Source: Castellaniella sp. (GTDB taxonomy: Bacteria; Pseudomonadota; Gammaproteobacteria; Burkholderiales; Burkholderiaceae_B). From it: a DNA stretch of 64,000 nucleotides. Every line of letters starts with the position of its first letter. Within the stretch, counting starts at the first letter, position 1. The position numbers and the translations under genes are program-made. This document shows positions 33,626 to 41,449 of this stretch, one piece after another. The DNA lies in the NCBI RefSeq assembly GCF_034675845.1, contig NZ_JAUCCU010000002.1, positions 62,001-126,000 on the forward strand. The letters are read 5' to 3'. The notes below the pieces were generated by a model. That model saw nothing but the letters and a program-made list of their open reading frames with translations. It ran no database searches and had not been told where the DNA came from.

Positions 33626-34912
33626 ATGAGTGCAATCGTAGACATCATCGGGCGCGAAATTCTGGATTCGCGCGGTAACCCCACTGTAGAATGCGACGTC
33701 CTGCTGGAATCCGGCGCGATGGGCCGTGCTGCCGTACCATCCGGTGCATCTACTGGCTCCCGGGAAGCCATCGAGCTGCGGGACGGGGATAAATCCCGGT
33801 ATCTGGGCAAGGGCGTGCTGCGTGCCGTCGAACACATCAACACCGAGATCTCCGAGGCGCTGATGGGCTTGGATGCCCAGGAACAGACCTTTATCGATCG
33901 CACCTTGATCGATCTGGATGGCACGGACGATAAAAGCCGCCTGGGCGCCAATGCCATTTTGGCGGCCAGTATGGCGGTGGCCAAGGCTGCTGCAGATGAC
34001 GCCGGCCTGTCTCTGTATCGCTATTTTGGCGGCAGCGGCCCCATGCAAATGCCTGTGCCCATGATGAACGTCATTAATGGCGGGGCGCACGCCAACAACA
34101 CCCTGGACCTGCAGGAATTCATGATTCTGCCGGTCGGGGCGTCCAGCTTCCGCGAAGCGCTGCGCATGGGGGCCGAAATCTTCCATGCCCTGAAAAAAAT
34201 CATTGCCGATCAAGGCATGTCTACTGCGGTGGGCGACGAGGGTGGCTTTGCCCCCAATGTGGCCAACCACGAGGCCGCCATCGAACTCATTCTGCAGGCC
34301 ATTGCCGAAGCTGGCTACGAGGCCGGAACGCAGGTGGTGCTGGGCCTGGATTGCGCCAGCTCCGAATTCTATCGCGATGGCAAATACCACCTGGCAGGCG
34401 AGGGCGGTATTGCGCTTAGTTCACAGGATTTTGCCAATCTGCTGGCTTCCTGGTGCGATAAATATCCCATCGTCTCCATCGAAGACGGCATGGCCGAGGA
34501 CGATTGGGAAGGCTGGCGCATCCTGACCGAACAGCTGGGTAAAAAAGTCCAGTTGGTGGGGGATGATCTGTTCGTCACCAACACCAAGATCCTGAAGAAG
34601 GGCATCGATCAGGGGATTGCCAATTCCATCCTGATCAAGATCAATCAGATCGGCACCCTGACCGAAACCTTCGCGGCCATCGAAATGGCCAAGCGCGCTG
34701 GCTATACCGCTGTGATTTCACATCGCTCCGGCGAAACCGAAGACTCCACCATTGCGGATATTGCCGTGGCCACCAATGCCATGCAGATCAAGACCGGCTC
34801 GCTGTCGCGCTCGGATCGGATGGCAAAATACAATCAGTTGCTGCGCATCGAGGAAGAACTCGCCGAGGTCGCGTCCTATCCTGGGGTGTCGGCTTTCTAT
34901 AACCTGCGTTAA
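33626..34912 (+). CDS. eno: Enolase
   Basis: 428-residue glycolytic enzyme interconverting 2-phosphoglycerate and phosphoenolpyruvate. Visible are REILDSRGNPTVECDV at the N-terminus, VPMMNVINGGAHANN, the metal-binding SIEDGMAEDDW, IKINQIGTLTE with the catalytic Lys nearby, and the C-terminal SHRSGETEDSTIADIAVA. Full family length. It lies between kdsA and ftsB as in most betaproteobacteria, with a hairpin-bearing 130-bp gap upstream. Confidence 0.97.
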   Translation: MSAIVDIIGREILDSRGNPTVECDVLLESGAMGRAAVPSGASTGSREAIELRDGDKSRYLGKGVLRAVEHINTEISEALMGLDAQEQTFIDRTLIDLDGTDDKSRLGANAILAASMAVAKAAADDAGLSLYRYFGGSGPMQMPVPMMNVINGGAHANNTLDLQEFMILPVGASSFREALRMGAEIFHALKKIIADQGMSTAVGDEGGFAPNVANHEAAIELILQAIAEAGYEAGTQVVLGLDCASSEFYRDGKYHLAGEGGIALSSQDFANLLASWCDKYPIVSIEDGMAEDDWEGWRILTEQLGKKVQLVGDDLFVTNTKILKKGIDQGIANSILIKINQIGTLTETFAAIEMAKRAGYTAVISHRSGETEDSTIADIAVATNAMQIKTGSLSRSDRMAKYNQLLRIEEELAEVASYPGVSAFYNLR

Positions 34913-34924
34913 TCCCTATCGCCG

Positions 34925-35212
34925 ATGCGGTTGCTCGTCCTGGCCTTGCTGGCCCTTACCCTGATCACACAATACCCTTTGTGGTGGGGCAAGGGCGGCT
35001 GGCTGCGACTGCGCAGCCTGCAGGCCCAGGTGCAGGTCGAGACCGCCAACAATCAGGCCCTGACAGCCCGCAATAACGCCTTGCTGGCCGAGGTGCAGGA
35101 TCTGAAAACCGGGATTTCTGCGGTCGAAGAACGCGCCCGCCAAGAACTCAATATGATTCGCGAGGGCGAATATCTGGTCCAGATCCTGCCGGATCAACCC
35201 GCCTCACGCTAA
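34925..35212 (+). CDS. ftsB: Cell division protein FtsB
   Basis: 95-residue bitopic inner-membrane divisome protein that works with FtsL and FtsQ. One membrane helix (about 3-20) is followed by a heptad-rich coiled coil (about 30-70, QAQVQVETANNQALTARNNA) and the conserved ERARQELNMIREGEY segment. It starts 12 bp after eno and is probably co-transcribed with it, the usual arrangement. Confidence 0.93.
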   Translation: MRLLVLALLALTLITQYPLWWGKGGWLRLRSLQAQVQVETANNQALTARNNALLAEVQDLKTGISAVEERARQELNMIREGEYLVQILPDQPASR

Positions 35213-35241
35213 GCGCTTTGGCCGGATGCTACGCATCTGGT

Positions 35242-36102
35242 CTATGGCCCGCACAATAGCGGGTCTTCAGGGCTGTTCAGGCCAGTTTCTATATGATTGA
35301 TGTCTTCAGCCACGTCCGGATTTGCGGACGTGCTGTCTGTTGCTGCGTCTTTGCTGGGCTCCGCTCCTGTCGTCAAGGCTATGGCCTCAGGTGCGCCTGT
35401 CGCCGTGGCGTAGCGGATGCGGCCATCGGCCAGCGCCGGCCAGTCTGCCGGGTGGGATTGCATGACCATGCGCACTTGGCGGCGTATCGGTAGATAGCCT
35501 TGCGTCATCATCTGTTGGCCGACGGGATCGTGATTCAAGGGGGCCAGTCCTTGCAGGATGGCCGCGATGCCGGGCACCATGGGGCGCTGAGGCCACCATA
35601 GATTGATGACCAGCGTGTTCGCCTCGTGGATATTCAGGCCGGACTGCGGGCCACGTCCTTGCGGCCAACCCTGGGCCTGGCGCTGGGCGTGTTGCTGGGC
35701 CTGATAGTCGTTGCGGATCAAGGCTTGTCCAAGGGGTTGGCGGGTGCCCACGACGTCCGGGTCGGCATGGTCCTGGAAGGCAGCCGGATTAGGTTGCACG
35801 ATATGCATGATCCACGAAGTGCCCAAGGCCTGGCGCCGTGCAGCCAGCGCCTGCTGGATGGTGTCCGGTTGGATATACAGCTGCCGCAGGCCGGATTCAA
35901 AGGCGCTGGCGATGGCCTGAGGGTTGGCCTGCCGGGTTGCGCCGACCCGGGCGGCGTCTGTCAAGATCAGGCTGATGGCCTGTCGCAGATGCATCCAGTG
36001 GGCCAGTTCAACGCCCCCCATGCCGAGGGCCAGCAAGGGCGGCAGGGCCAGCAGCAGCCCCACCATGCCGGCACCGGCTTGTCTTGATTTGTTTGTATTC
36101 AT
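35242..36102 (-). CDS. TadE/TadG-like pilus assembly protein, orphan
   Basis: 286-residue protein with one N-terminal membrane helix (about 12-32, GMVGLLLALPPLLALGMGGVE) followed by LAHWMHLRQAISLILTDAARVG, the pattern of TadE-like pseudopilins (hydrophobic segment, Glu, then a helical domain). The rest is a Gln/Pro-rich extracytoplasmic region ending in an acidic tail. No other Tad or Flp pilus gene is present within the window, which is unusual. The first ATG is used, with no alternative obvious. Function is not known, and a divergent membrane-anchored protein of another family is possible. Confidence 0.6.
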   Translation of the reverse strand: MNTNKSRQAGAGMVGLLLALPPLLALGMGGVELAHWMHLRQAISLILTDAARVGATRQANPQAIASAFESGLRQLYIQPDTIQQALAARRQALGTSWIMHIVQPNPAAFQDHADPDVVGTRQPLGQALIRNDYQAQQHAQRQAQGWPQGRGPQSGLNIHEANTLVINLWWPQRPMVPGIAAILQGLAPLNHDPVGQQMMTQGYLPIRRQVRMVMQSHPADWPALADGRIRYATATGAPEAIALTTGAEPSKDAATDSTSANPDVAEDINHIETGLNSPEDPLLCGP

Positions 36103-36222
36103 CCGGCGCCCCTGGTGATGGCCCGTGCTTGGTCAACGGGTTCTCAAGTATCTCCGGGCATGCGGTGGGGCGCTATGGTGGCAAGCCCTCTGGGATGAAT
36201 CGGTGTCTTGGGGCTTGTATTT

Positions 36223-37152
36223 TCAGTGTATGGAATCAGACCCAGGGGCGTGTTGCTGGTCTGATTCGTCCAGAAACAGAGAGGCGCAGTCGATGGGATC
36301 GAACTCGTAGGGCTTACCGCAGAAATTACAGTCAATATGGACGTGGTTTTGTTCGGCCAGGATAGACTGGATTTCTGTCTGGCCCAGCGTGCGCAGCATG
36401 CTGGCGACGCGTTCGCGGGTGCAGGGGCAATGCCAGCGTACGCTTTGTTCGGGAAAGGCCAGCAGATCGTCTTCCCAGAATAGTTTATGCATCAGGGTGT
36501 CGGGGCTGTCCGAGAGCAGCTCGGCAGGCTTCAGGGTGTTGGCCATGGTCTCGCAATGAGACCAACTGGTGTCGTCGCCGGGCATGATGGGCTGGCCATC
36601 CGGCGCCGTGGCCCCCGGCATGCGTTGTAGTAATAGCCCGGTGCAGTGTTGGGTGTCGGCAGCCAGCCATAGGCGGGTTTCCAGCTGTTCGGAGTGCCGC
36701 ATATAGTGTTCCAGCGCCTGGGCGACGGAATCGCCCTCCAGGGGGACGATGCCCTGGTAGGCGGGGGTGCCTTCGGGGCGGTCCTTATGGTCCAGCAAAA
36801 CGGTGAAGCGCCCCTGTCCATCGGGGTTTAGCAGGGTTTGCAGGCTGCTGGAATTCGGGATGGCCGCGTCTTCGCGCAGATGGGCGGTGGCGCGTAGCGC
36901 CAAAGTCGAGGTGCATTCCACCATGATCAGTCGTACTGGGCCATTGCCCTGTAGCTGCAGCACGATAGAACCGTCGAATTTGATATTGCCCGCCAGCAAG
37001 ACCGCCGCCGCCGAGAGTTCGCCCAGCAGGCTGACGACCTGGGGTGGCAGGTGCTGATGCGCCAGGCCGGTTTGCCAGGATTCGGACAGCTGCAGGGTTT
37101 GCAGGCGGGTGCTGTGGTCGGTGGTCAGGTATTTTTTCAGGATATCGGTCAT
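36223..37152 (-). CDS. hslO: Redox-regulated chaperone Hsp33
   Basis: 309-residue cytoplasmic holdase activated by oxidation. The zinc-binding cysteines sit in HCPC (Cys242, Cys244) and CNFC (Cys275, Cys278), the CXC...CXXC redox switch. The N-terminal core begins with MTDILKKYLTTDHSTR. Length and motif spacing fit the family. Its ATG overlaps the stop of the upstream RDD gene by 4 bp, so the two are translationally coupled. Confidence 0.94.
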   Translation of the reverse strand: MTDILKKYLTTDHSTRLQTLQLSESWQTGLAHQHLPPQVVSLLGELSAAAVLLAGNIKFDGSIVLQLQGNGPVRLIMVECTSTLALRATAHLREDAAIPNSSSLQTLLNPDGQGRFTVLLDHKDRPEGTPAYQGIVPLEGDSVAQALEHYMRHSEQLETRLWLAADTQHCTGLLLQRMPGATAPDGQPIMPGDDTSWSHCETMANTLKPAELLSDSPDTLMHKLFWEDDLLAFPEQSVRWHCPCTRERVASMLRTLGQTEIQSILAEQNHVHIDCNFCGKPYEFDPIDCASLFLDESDQQHAPGSDSIH

Positions 37153-37670
37153 GGCGTGCGGCGTCCTAGATCATGTAGTTCGGTACCCAACAGACGATCA
37201 TGCAGAAATTGGCCTTGTGGGTCGAACCAGGTCCAGATGAAATGGAAAAATGGGGTGGCGACGATCAGCAGATCCAGCGAGGCCCAGCCTGTGATGTGTG
37301 ATAAGCCTGCCACCAGCAGGGCAGCCAGCAGGGGAATCGGCCATAGCAGCAAGTAGCGCAGCAGCATGCGGCCAGCCCGCAGCGGCGTGCCTTGCCGGTC
37401 TGTCAGGCGGATATTCCATGTCTTCATGGGCAGGGTCTGGCCGCCCCGTCGCCAACAAAATAGAAAATACACGCCAATGGCCACGAATAGGAAAGCTTGA
37501 CGGCTGTGGCGCAGCATCAGGCCGTTGTGGCTCTGGGTCAGGGTGTCAAACAGATATCCGGCTAAAAAGACCACGCCAAACAGCAGCACGCCTTCGTACA
37601 TCATGCAGGCAAAGCGACGCAAGCGGGTAGGCGCCGGGGGGACGGCGGTAGCCGGTGAATTGGAATTCAT
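37149..37670 (-). CDS. RDD family membrane protein
   Basis: 173-residue protein with about three to four membrane helices and an RDD-type N-terminus (RLRRFACMMYEGVLLFGVVF). The usual first Asp position is Glu here. GQTLPMKTWNIRLTDRQG is also typical. RDD proteins are poorly understood, and some have been linked to ion transport. It overlaps hslO by 4 bp. The start has no clear strong ribosome-binding site, but ATG 37670 gives the expected length. Confidence 0.82.
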   Translation of the reverse strand: MNSNSPATAVPPAPTRLRRFACMMYEGVLLFGVVFLAGYLFDTLTQSHNGLMLRHSRQAFLFVAIGVYFLFCWRRGGQTLPMKTWNIRLTDRQGTPLRAGRMLLRYLLLWPIPLLAALLVAGLSHITGWASLDLLIVATPFFHFIWTWFDPQGQFLHDRLLGTELHDLGRRTP

Positions 37671-37707
37671 GGGACAAGGCAGTGAAATGGCTATTATCCC
37701 ATGGGAT

Positions 37708-37790
37708 AAAAAAAGCCGCCCTAAAGAGAACTGACCCCCAGAAGCCGGATTTTTATCCAGGCTTTGGGGGTCAGTTCACCGAAGGCGGCT
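37708..37790 (-). terminator. Terminator of the 62-aa gene carrying a nested palindrome in its loop
   Basis: On the minus strand AGCCGCC (37784-37790) pairs with GGCGGCT (37714-37720), followed by a 7-base T-run (37707-37713), a classic terminator 24 bp after the 62-aa gene's stop. The expected short loop instead holds a 50-bp palindrome (37728-37777): GAACTGACCCCC and GGGGGTCAGTTC with inner pairing GCCGGAT/ATCCAGGC. It looks like a palindromic element inserted into a terminator hairpin. Confidence 0.78.
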
Positions 37791-37814
37791 ATCGCCGCCA
37801 ATACTGATCAGAGA

Positions 37815-38003
37815 TCAGTTGGCGGTGCGCACAGCGTGGTGCACACGGCCTTCGGGGGTTTTGAAGAAGCTGGCAACCTTCTTGATGATGTTCTTCAACG
37901 TTGCATCCAGGGCATAAGCCTGGTTGGCTTCAATGGCTTCGGCCAGCAGTTGGCGCTCCAGGGCGTCGGTCATACGAATATCAGTGTTTTGGAAGGTTTT
38001 CAT
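37815..38003 (-). CDS. Small hypothetical protein, 62 residues
   Basis: I do not recognise this family. It is a soluble, mostly helical, slightly basic 62-residue protein without a membrane segment or cysteines. Its N-terminal half is rich in Ala, Glu and Leu (ERQLLAEAIEANQAYAL) and the C-terminal half is basic (KNIIKKVASFFKTPEGRVHH). It is supported as a real gene by AAAGAGG 7 bp before the ATG, a near-consensus promoter 48-77 bp upstream, and a terminator 24 bp downstream. It is monocistronic. The strong promoter with an overlapping palindrome suggests regulated, abundant expression. Confidence 0.72.
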   Translation of the reverse strand: MKTFQNTDIRMTDALERQLLAEAIEANQAYALDATLKNIIKKVASFFKTPEGRVHHAVRTAN

Positions 38004-38042
38004 GGCAAGCCTCTTTGCTTAGAAAGGAGCGTTTCGCTCGGG

Positions 38043-38080
38043 TTAACCCTATTATAGGGTTTTCCCTAGATAAAAAGCAA
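38043..38080 (-). promoter_or_regulatory. Strong promoter of the 62-aa gene with an operator-like palindrome on the -10
   Basis: Minus strand: TTGCTT (38075-38080), 18-bp spacer, perfect TATAAT (38051-38056). The -10 is embedded in AACCCTATAATAGGGTT (a 7-bp inverted repeat, about 38043-38060), so a repressor bound there would block the promoter. The start codon is at 38003. Confidence 0.65.
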
Positions 38081-38120
38081 GCCGTATAGAAAATACCTTG
38101 GATGGGCTGTCTCCAATCAG

Positions 38121-39734
38121 CTACGCCCGGTCGCGATAGCCTGCCGATACCAGCTCGAACTGAAACAGGCGGCAATCCAGCGCGCCATTGTGCAAGGGAT
38201 GGCGCCGCCGAGGTTTCAGACGCAATTGTCCAGGCAGATCCAGGTCGCTGGTAATGATGTTCACTTGCCAGCCGCCGTATTGTTGTTTCAACTGGGTGGC
38301 CCATTGGGGCCACAAGTCTTGCTCATGGTCGCCCAGCCGTTCCCCATACGGTGGGTTGGTCACGATCCAACCGGCCTCGGCGGGTGGCTGCATCCGGCGG
38401 GCATCACAGGCTTCAAAGCGAATGGCATCCGGGCTTAGGTGGGCGCGGTCGAGATTGGCGCGGGCGGATTCAATCGCGGCTGGATGGATGTCGCTGCCCA
38501 CCAGGGGCACATCCAGCCGGGGGGCAATGCGGGCGCGGGCGTCATCCTTCAGGTCGCGCCAGCGTCGGGCATCGTGCGACCGCAGGCGCTCGAAGCCAAA
38601 AGGCCGCCAGATACCGGGGGGCACGCCTAGCGCGATCCAGGCGGCTTCGATCAGGATGGTGCCGCTGCCACAGAATGGGTCCAATAGCGCAGCGTCGGGG
38701 GTCCAATCGGACAGTGCCAGCAGGCCCGCCGCCAAATTTTCACGTAGGGGGGCCTCGCCCTTGTCCAGGCGCCAACCGCGCTTGAAGAGGGACTCGCCAG
38801 AGACATCCAGGTAAAGCGTGGCTTGTCTTGCATCCAAAAACAGGTGGACGCGGGCATCCGGGCGGACCGTATCAATGCTGGGCCGTTCGCCTTCGCGTTC
38901 GCGCAGGCGGTCGCAGATGCCGTCCTTGGCCCTTAGGTTGCAGTATTGCAGGCTGCGCATGGGGCTGTGGATGGCAGAGGTATCCACCCGCAGGGTTTGT
39001 TCTGCACCGAACCAGCGTTCCCATTCGGTCTCGCGGGCCAGGGCCAGAATATCGTCTTCAGTCTGTACATCGGCCTGGGCGACCTGCACCAGGATGCGCG
39101 TGGCCAGACGGGAATACAGGTTGGCCCGCATCACCCCCATCCAGTCCGCCTGAAAATGACAGCCCGCCCTGCCTGCCCGTACGCCGTCATAGCCCAGGGC
39201 CTGCAGTTCCAGCGTCAAGGCGTCTTCCAGGCCGTGCGGACAGGGGGCGAACACCGGGAAGATTTCAGTCAGGTGCTGCTGGCGAGGTTGACGCGACTGG
39301 CGGGGCAGGTGCTGGAGACGGGCTGGGGCCTGTTCGTCCGCGCCGGTGTTTCGGTAGCGGGTATCCGGGCGTTCGCTGGTCCGCTCCGCCGTTTGGCGAT
39401 AGGGCCGCCGCTGGCCTGATTGCTCGTCGCGTCGGCTGTGTGCATTATTTTCGGATCGGCCCTCGCGGCGCTGGGCGTCTGCACGAGGCCGGTCCGATGC
39501 ACTGGCATAGGGGCGGTTGTCGGGATTGGTGTCTCTGTCTCTGCGTGGTGGGCGGGCATCAGCCAGCTGTCTGGGCGCATTGTCGGGCGTTTCGCCGCGC
39601 GCCTGTTGGGCGCGTTCCTGGATGGCAGCCTGGCGTGCGCGGGCACCCGTGCGTTTTGGGCGCTGGTCTTCCTCGGAGGAGGAACGGCTAGGCCTGGGTT
39701 TCAGGCTCAGGGTCTTGCGGGAAGTATCGCTCAT
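38121..39734 (-). CDS. THUMP-domain rRNA guanine-N2 methyltransferase (RlmL N-terminal type) with Arg-rich extension
   Basis: 537-residue SAM-dependent RNA methyltransferase. Residues about 160-250 are the ferredoxin-like/THUMP RNA-binding region (CPHGLEDALTLELQALGYD), and 260-530 the methyltransferase with LLDPFCGSGTILIEAAW (SAM), GSDIHPAAIESARANL and the catalytic TNPPYGERLG. This matches the N-terminal half of E. coli RlmL (m2G2445 of 23S rRNA), without the RlmK half. The first 158 residues are a low-complexity, Arg/Gln/Asp-rich, probably disordered extension not found in RlmL. An internal start around residue 155 would remove it, but no in-frame ATG with a good ribosome site is apparent. 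Confidence 0.85.
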   Translation of the reverse strand: MSDTSRKTLSLKPRPSRSSSEEDQRPKRTGARARQAAIQERAQQARGETPDNAPRQLADARPPRRDRDTNPDNRPYASASDRPRADAQRREGRSENNAHSRRDEQSGQRRPYRQTAERTSERPDTRYRNTGADEQAPARLQHLPRQSRQPRQQHLTEIFPVFAPCPHGLEDALTLELQALGYDGVRAGRAGCHFQADWMGVMRANLYSRLATRILVQVAQADVQTEDDILALARETEWERWFGAEQTLRVDTSAIHSPMRSLQYCNLRAKDGICDRLREREGERPSIDTVRPDARVHLFLDARQATLYLDVSGESLFKRGWRLDKGEAPLRENLAAGLLALSDWTPDAALLDPFCGSGTILIEAAWIALGVPPGIWRPFGFERLRSHDARRWRDLKDDARARIAPRLDVPLVGSDIHPAAIESARANLDRAHLSPDAIRFEACDARRMQPPAEAGWIVTNPPYGERLGDHEQDLWPQWATQLKQQYGGWQVNIITSDLDLPGQLRLKPRRRHPLHNGALDCRLFQFELVSAGYRDRA

Positions 39735-39739
39735 GGGCT

Positions 39740-40159
39740 TTAAAAAGGTTTGACGATCACCAGGATCAAAATCAGCAATAGCAACAGGACCGGAATTTCA
39801 TTGAACCAGCGGAAATAGCCGTGGCTGTGGGTATTGGTGCCGTTGCTGAAGGCCCGCAGGTGGCGGCGGCAGGCCAGATGAAAGGCCAGCAGGGCCAGGA
39901 CGCCCAGCAGCTTTGCGTGCATCCAGGCCTGGCCCTGGCCGATGCCGTAATGCAGCCACAATACCAGCCCCAGGATCAGGGCCAGTATGCCCAGAGGGGT
40001 CATGAAACGATACAGGCGTCCCGCCATCCCCAGCAGGGTGGCCCGGGTCTCCGGGTTGGTTTCAGAGGCCAGGTTGACATAGATGCGCGGCAGATAGAAC
40101 AGCCCGGCAAACCAGGACACGATGAATAGCAGGTGGAAAGTCTTGACCCACAGCATCAT
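39740..40159 (-). CDS. HemJ/CopD-like membrane protein (probable protoporphyrinogen IX oxidase)
   Basis: 139-residue protein with four membrane helices. The first (KTFHLLFIVSWFAGLFYLPR) carries the conserved His and Arg of the UPF0093/HemJ family. HAKLLGVLALLAFH is the third. HemJ oxidises protoporphyrinogen in heme synthesis where HemG and HemY are absent. The start is the ATG at 40159, overlapping the proA stop (TGATG). Related CopD-type proteins have different lengths. No other heme gene is nearby. Confidence 0.82.
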   Translation of the reverse strand: MMLWVKTFHLLFIVSWFAGLFYLPRIYVNLASETNPETRATLLGMAGRLYRFMTPLGILALILGLVLWLHYGIGQGQAWMHAKLLGVLALLAFHLACRRHLRAFSNGTNTHSHGYFRWFNEIPVLLLLLILILVIVKPF

Positions 40160-41427
40160 CAACCCCGCAGCTGGCCTTCGCCAGTCAGCACCCATTTCTG
40201 GATGGTCAGGCCTTCCAGGCCCACCGGGCCGCGGGCATGCAGGCGGTTGGTGGAAATGCCGATCTCAGCCCCCAGGCCATACTCGAAGCCATCGGCAAAG
40301 CAGGTGGGCAGGTTGACATAGACTGAGCTGGAATCGACTTCACGCTGGAAGCGCTGGGCGGCGCTGAGGTCTTCGGTCACGATGGATTCGGTATGTTCGG
40401 AGCTGTAGCGGGCGATGTGTTCCATGGCGTCGTTCAGCGAGTCGACCACCCGCACCGCCAGAATGGGGGCCAGGAATTCGCTGCTCCAGTCGTCTTCGGT
40501 GGCGGGGATGGCATCGGGCAACAAGGCGGCTGCCCGGGGGCAGGCGCGCAGTTCGACCCCCAGATCCGCAAAGCGTCGGCCCGCCAGGGGCAGCCACTGG
40601 TCGGCAATCTCGGCATGCACCAGCAGGGTCTCTGTGGCACCGCAAATGCCATAGCGATAGGTCTTCCCGTTGATTGCGACATCCAGGGCGCGATCCAGGT
40701 CGGCGGCGCGGTCGATATACAGGTGGCAGTTGCCGTCCAGGTGCTTGATCAGGGGCACGCGGGCCTCTGCAGCCAGACGGGAGATCAGGCCTTTGCCGCC
40801 GCGCGGGATGATGACGTCGATATAGTCGGTCAGGGTCACCATCTGGCCCACGGCAGCTCGGTCGGTGGTGTCCACGACCTGCACGGCCTGGGGCGGCAGG
40901 CCGGCGATTTTCAGGCCGGCCTGGATGATGCTGCCCAGGGCTTGGTTGGAATGAAAGGCTTCGCTGCCGCCGCGCAGAATCGTCGCGTTGCCGGTCTTCA
41001 GGCACAACGCGGCGGCGTCGATGGTGACGTTGGGGCGGGATTCGTAAATAATGCCGATGACCCCCAGCGGGACGCGCATGCGGGCCACCCGCATGCCATT
41101 GGGCCGGATGCTGGTGTCGCTCAGGCTGCCGATGGGGTCGGCCATGGCGGCGATTTGTTCCAGGCCGGCAGCCATCGTATCCAGCGCCTTGTCAGACAGC
41201 TTCAGGCGATCCATCAAGGGAGCCTCCAGGCCGCGTTCGGCGGCTGTCTGCAGATCGCGGGCGTTTTCGGCTTGCAGCCAGGCGCGTTGTTCGTGCAGCT
41301 GCTGGGCCATGGCCCGCAGGGCGGTGGATTTTTCTGCCCCCGAGGCAGTGCGCATCCGCCGCGTGGCCTGTCTGGCCTGGCGGCCCAGTGTTTCTAGGGA
41401 TATCGATGCAGAGGTGGCAGTAGTCAT
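40159..41427 (-). CDS. proA: Gamma-glutamyl phosphate reductase
   Basis: 422-residue NADPH-dependent enzyme reducing glutamyl-5-phosphate to the semialdehyde in proline synthesis. The catalytic Cys lies in YRYGICGATETLLVH. GVIGIIYESRPNVTIDAA and LKTGNATILRGGSEAFHSN (cofactor and substrate region) are typical. Full family length. proB is not adjacent. It is preceded by holA after 22 bp and followed by hemJ with a one-base overlap. Confidence 0.95.
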   Translation of the reverse strand: MTTATSASISLETLGRQARQATRRMRTASGAEKSTALRAMAQQLHEQRAWLQAENARDLQTAAERGLEAPLMDRLKLSDKALDTMAAGLEQIAAMADPIGSLSDTSIRPNGMRVARMRVPLGVIGIIYESRPNVTIDAAALCLKTGNATILRGGSEAFHSNQALGSIIQAGLKIAGLPPQAVQVVDTTDRAAVGQMVTLTDYIDVIIPRGGKGLISRLAAEARVPLIKHLDGNCHLYIDRAADLDRALDVAINGKTYRYGICGATETLLVHAEIADQWLPLAGRRFADLGVELRACPRAAALLPDAIPATEDDWSSEFLAPILAVRVVDSLNDAMEHIARYSSEHTESIVTEDLSAAQRFQREVDSSSVYVNLPTCFADGFEYGLGAEIGISTNRLHARGPVGLEGLTIQKWVLTGEGQLRG

Positions 41428-41449
41428 GAGGATCTGGAGGGCAATGGGG

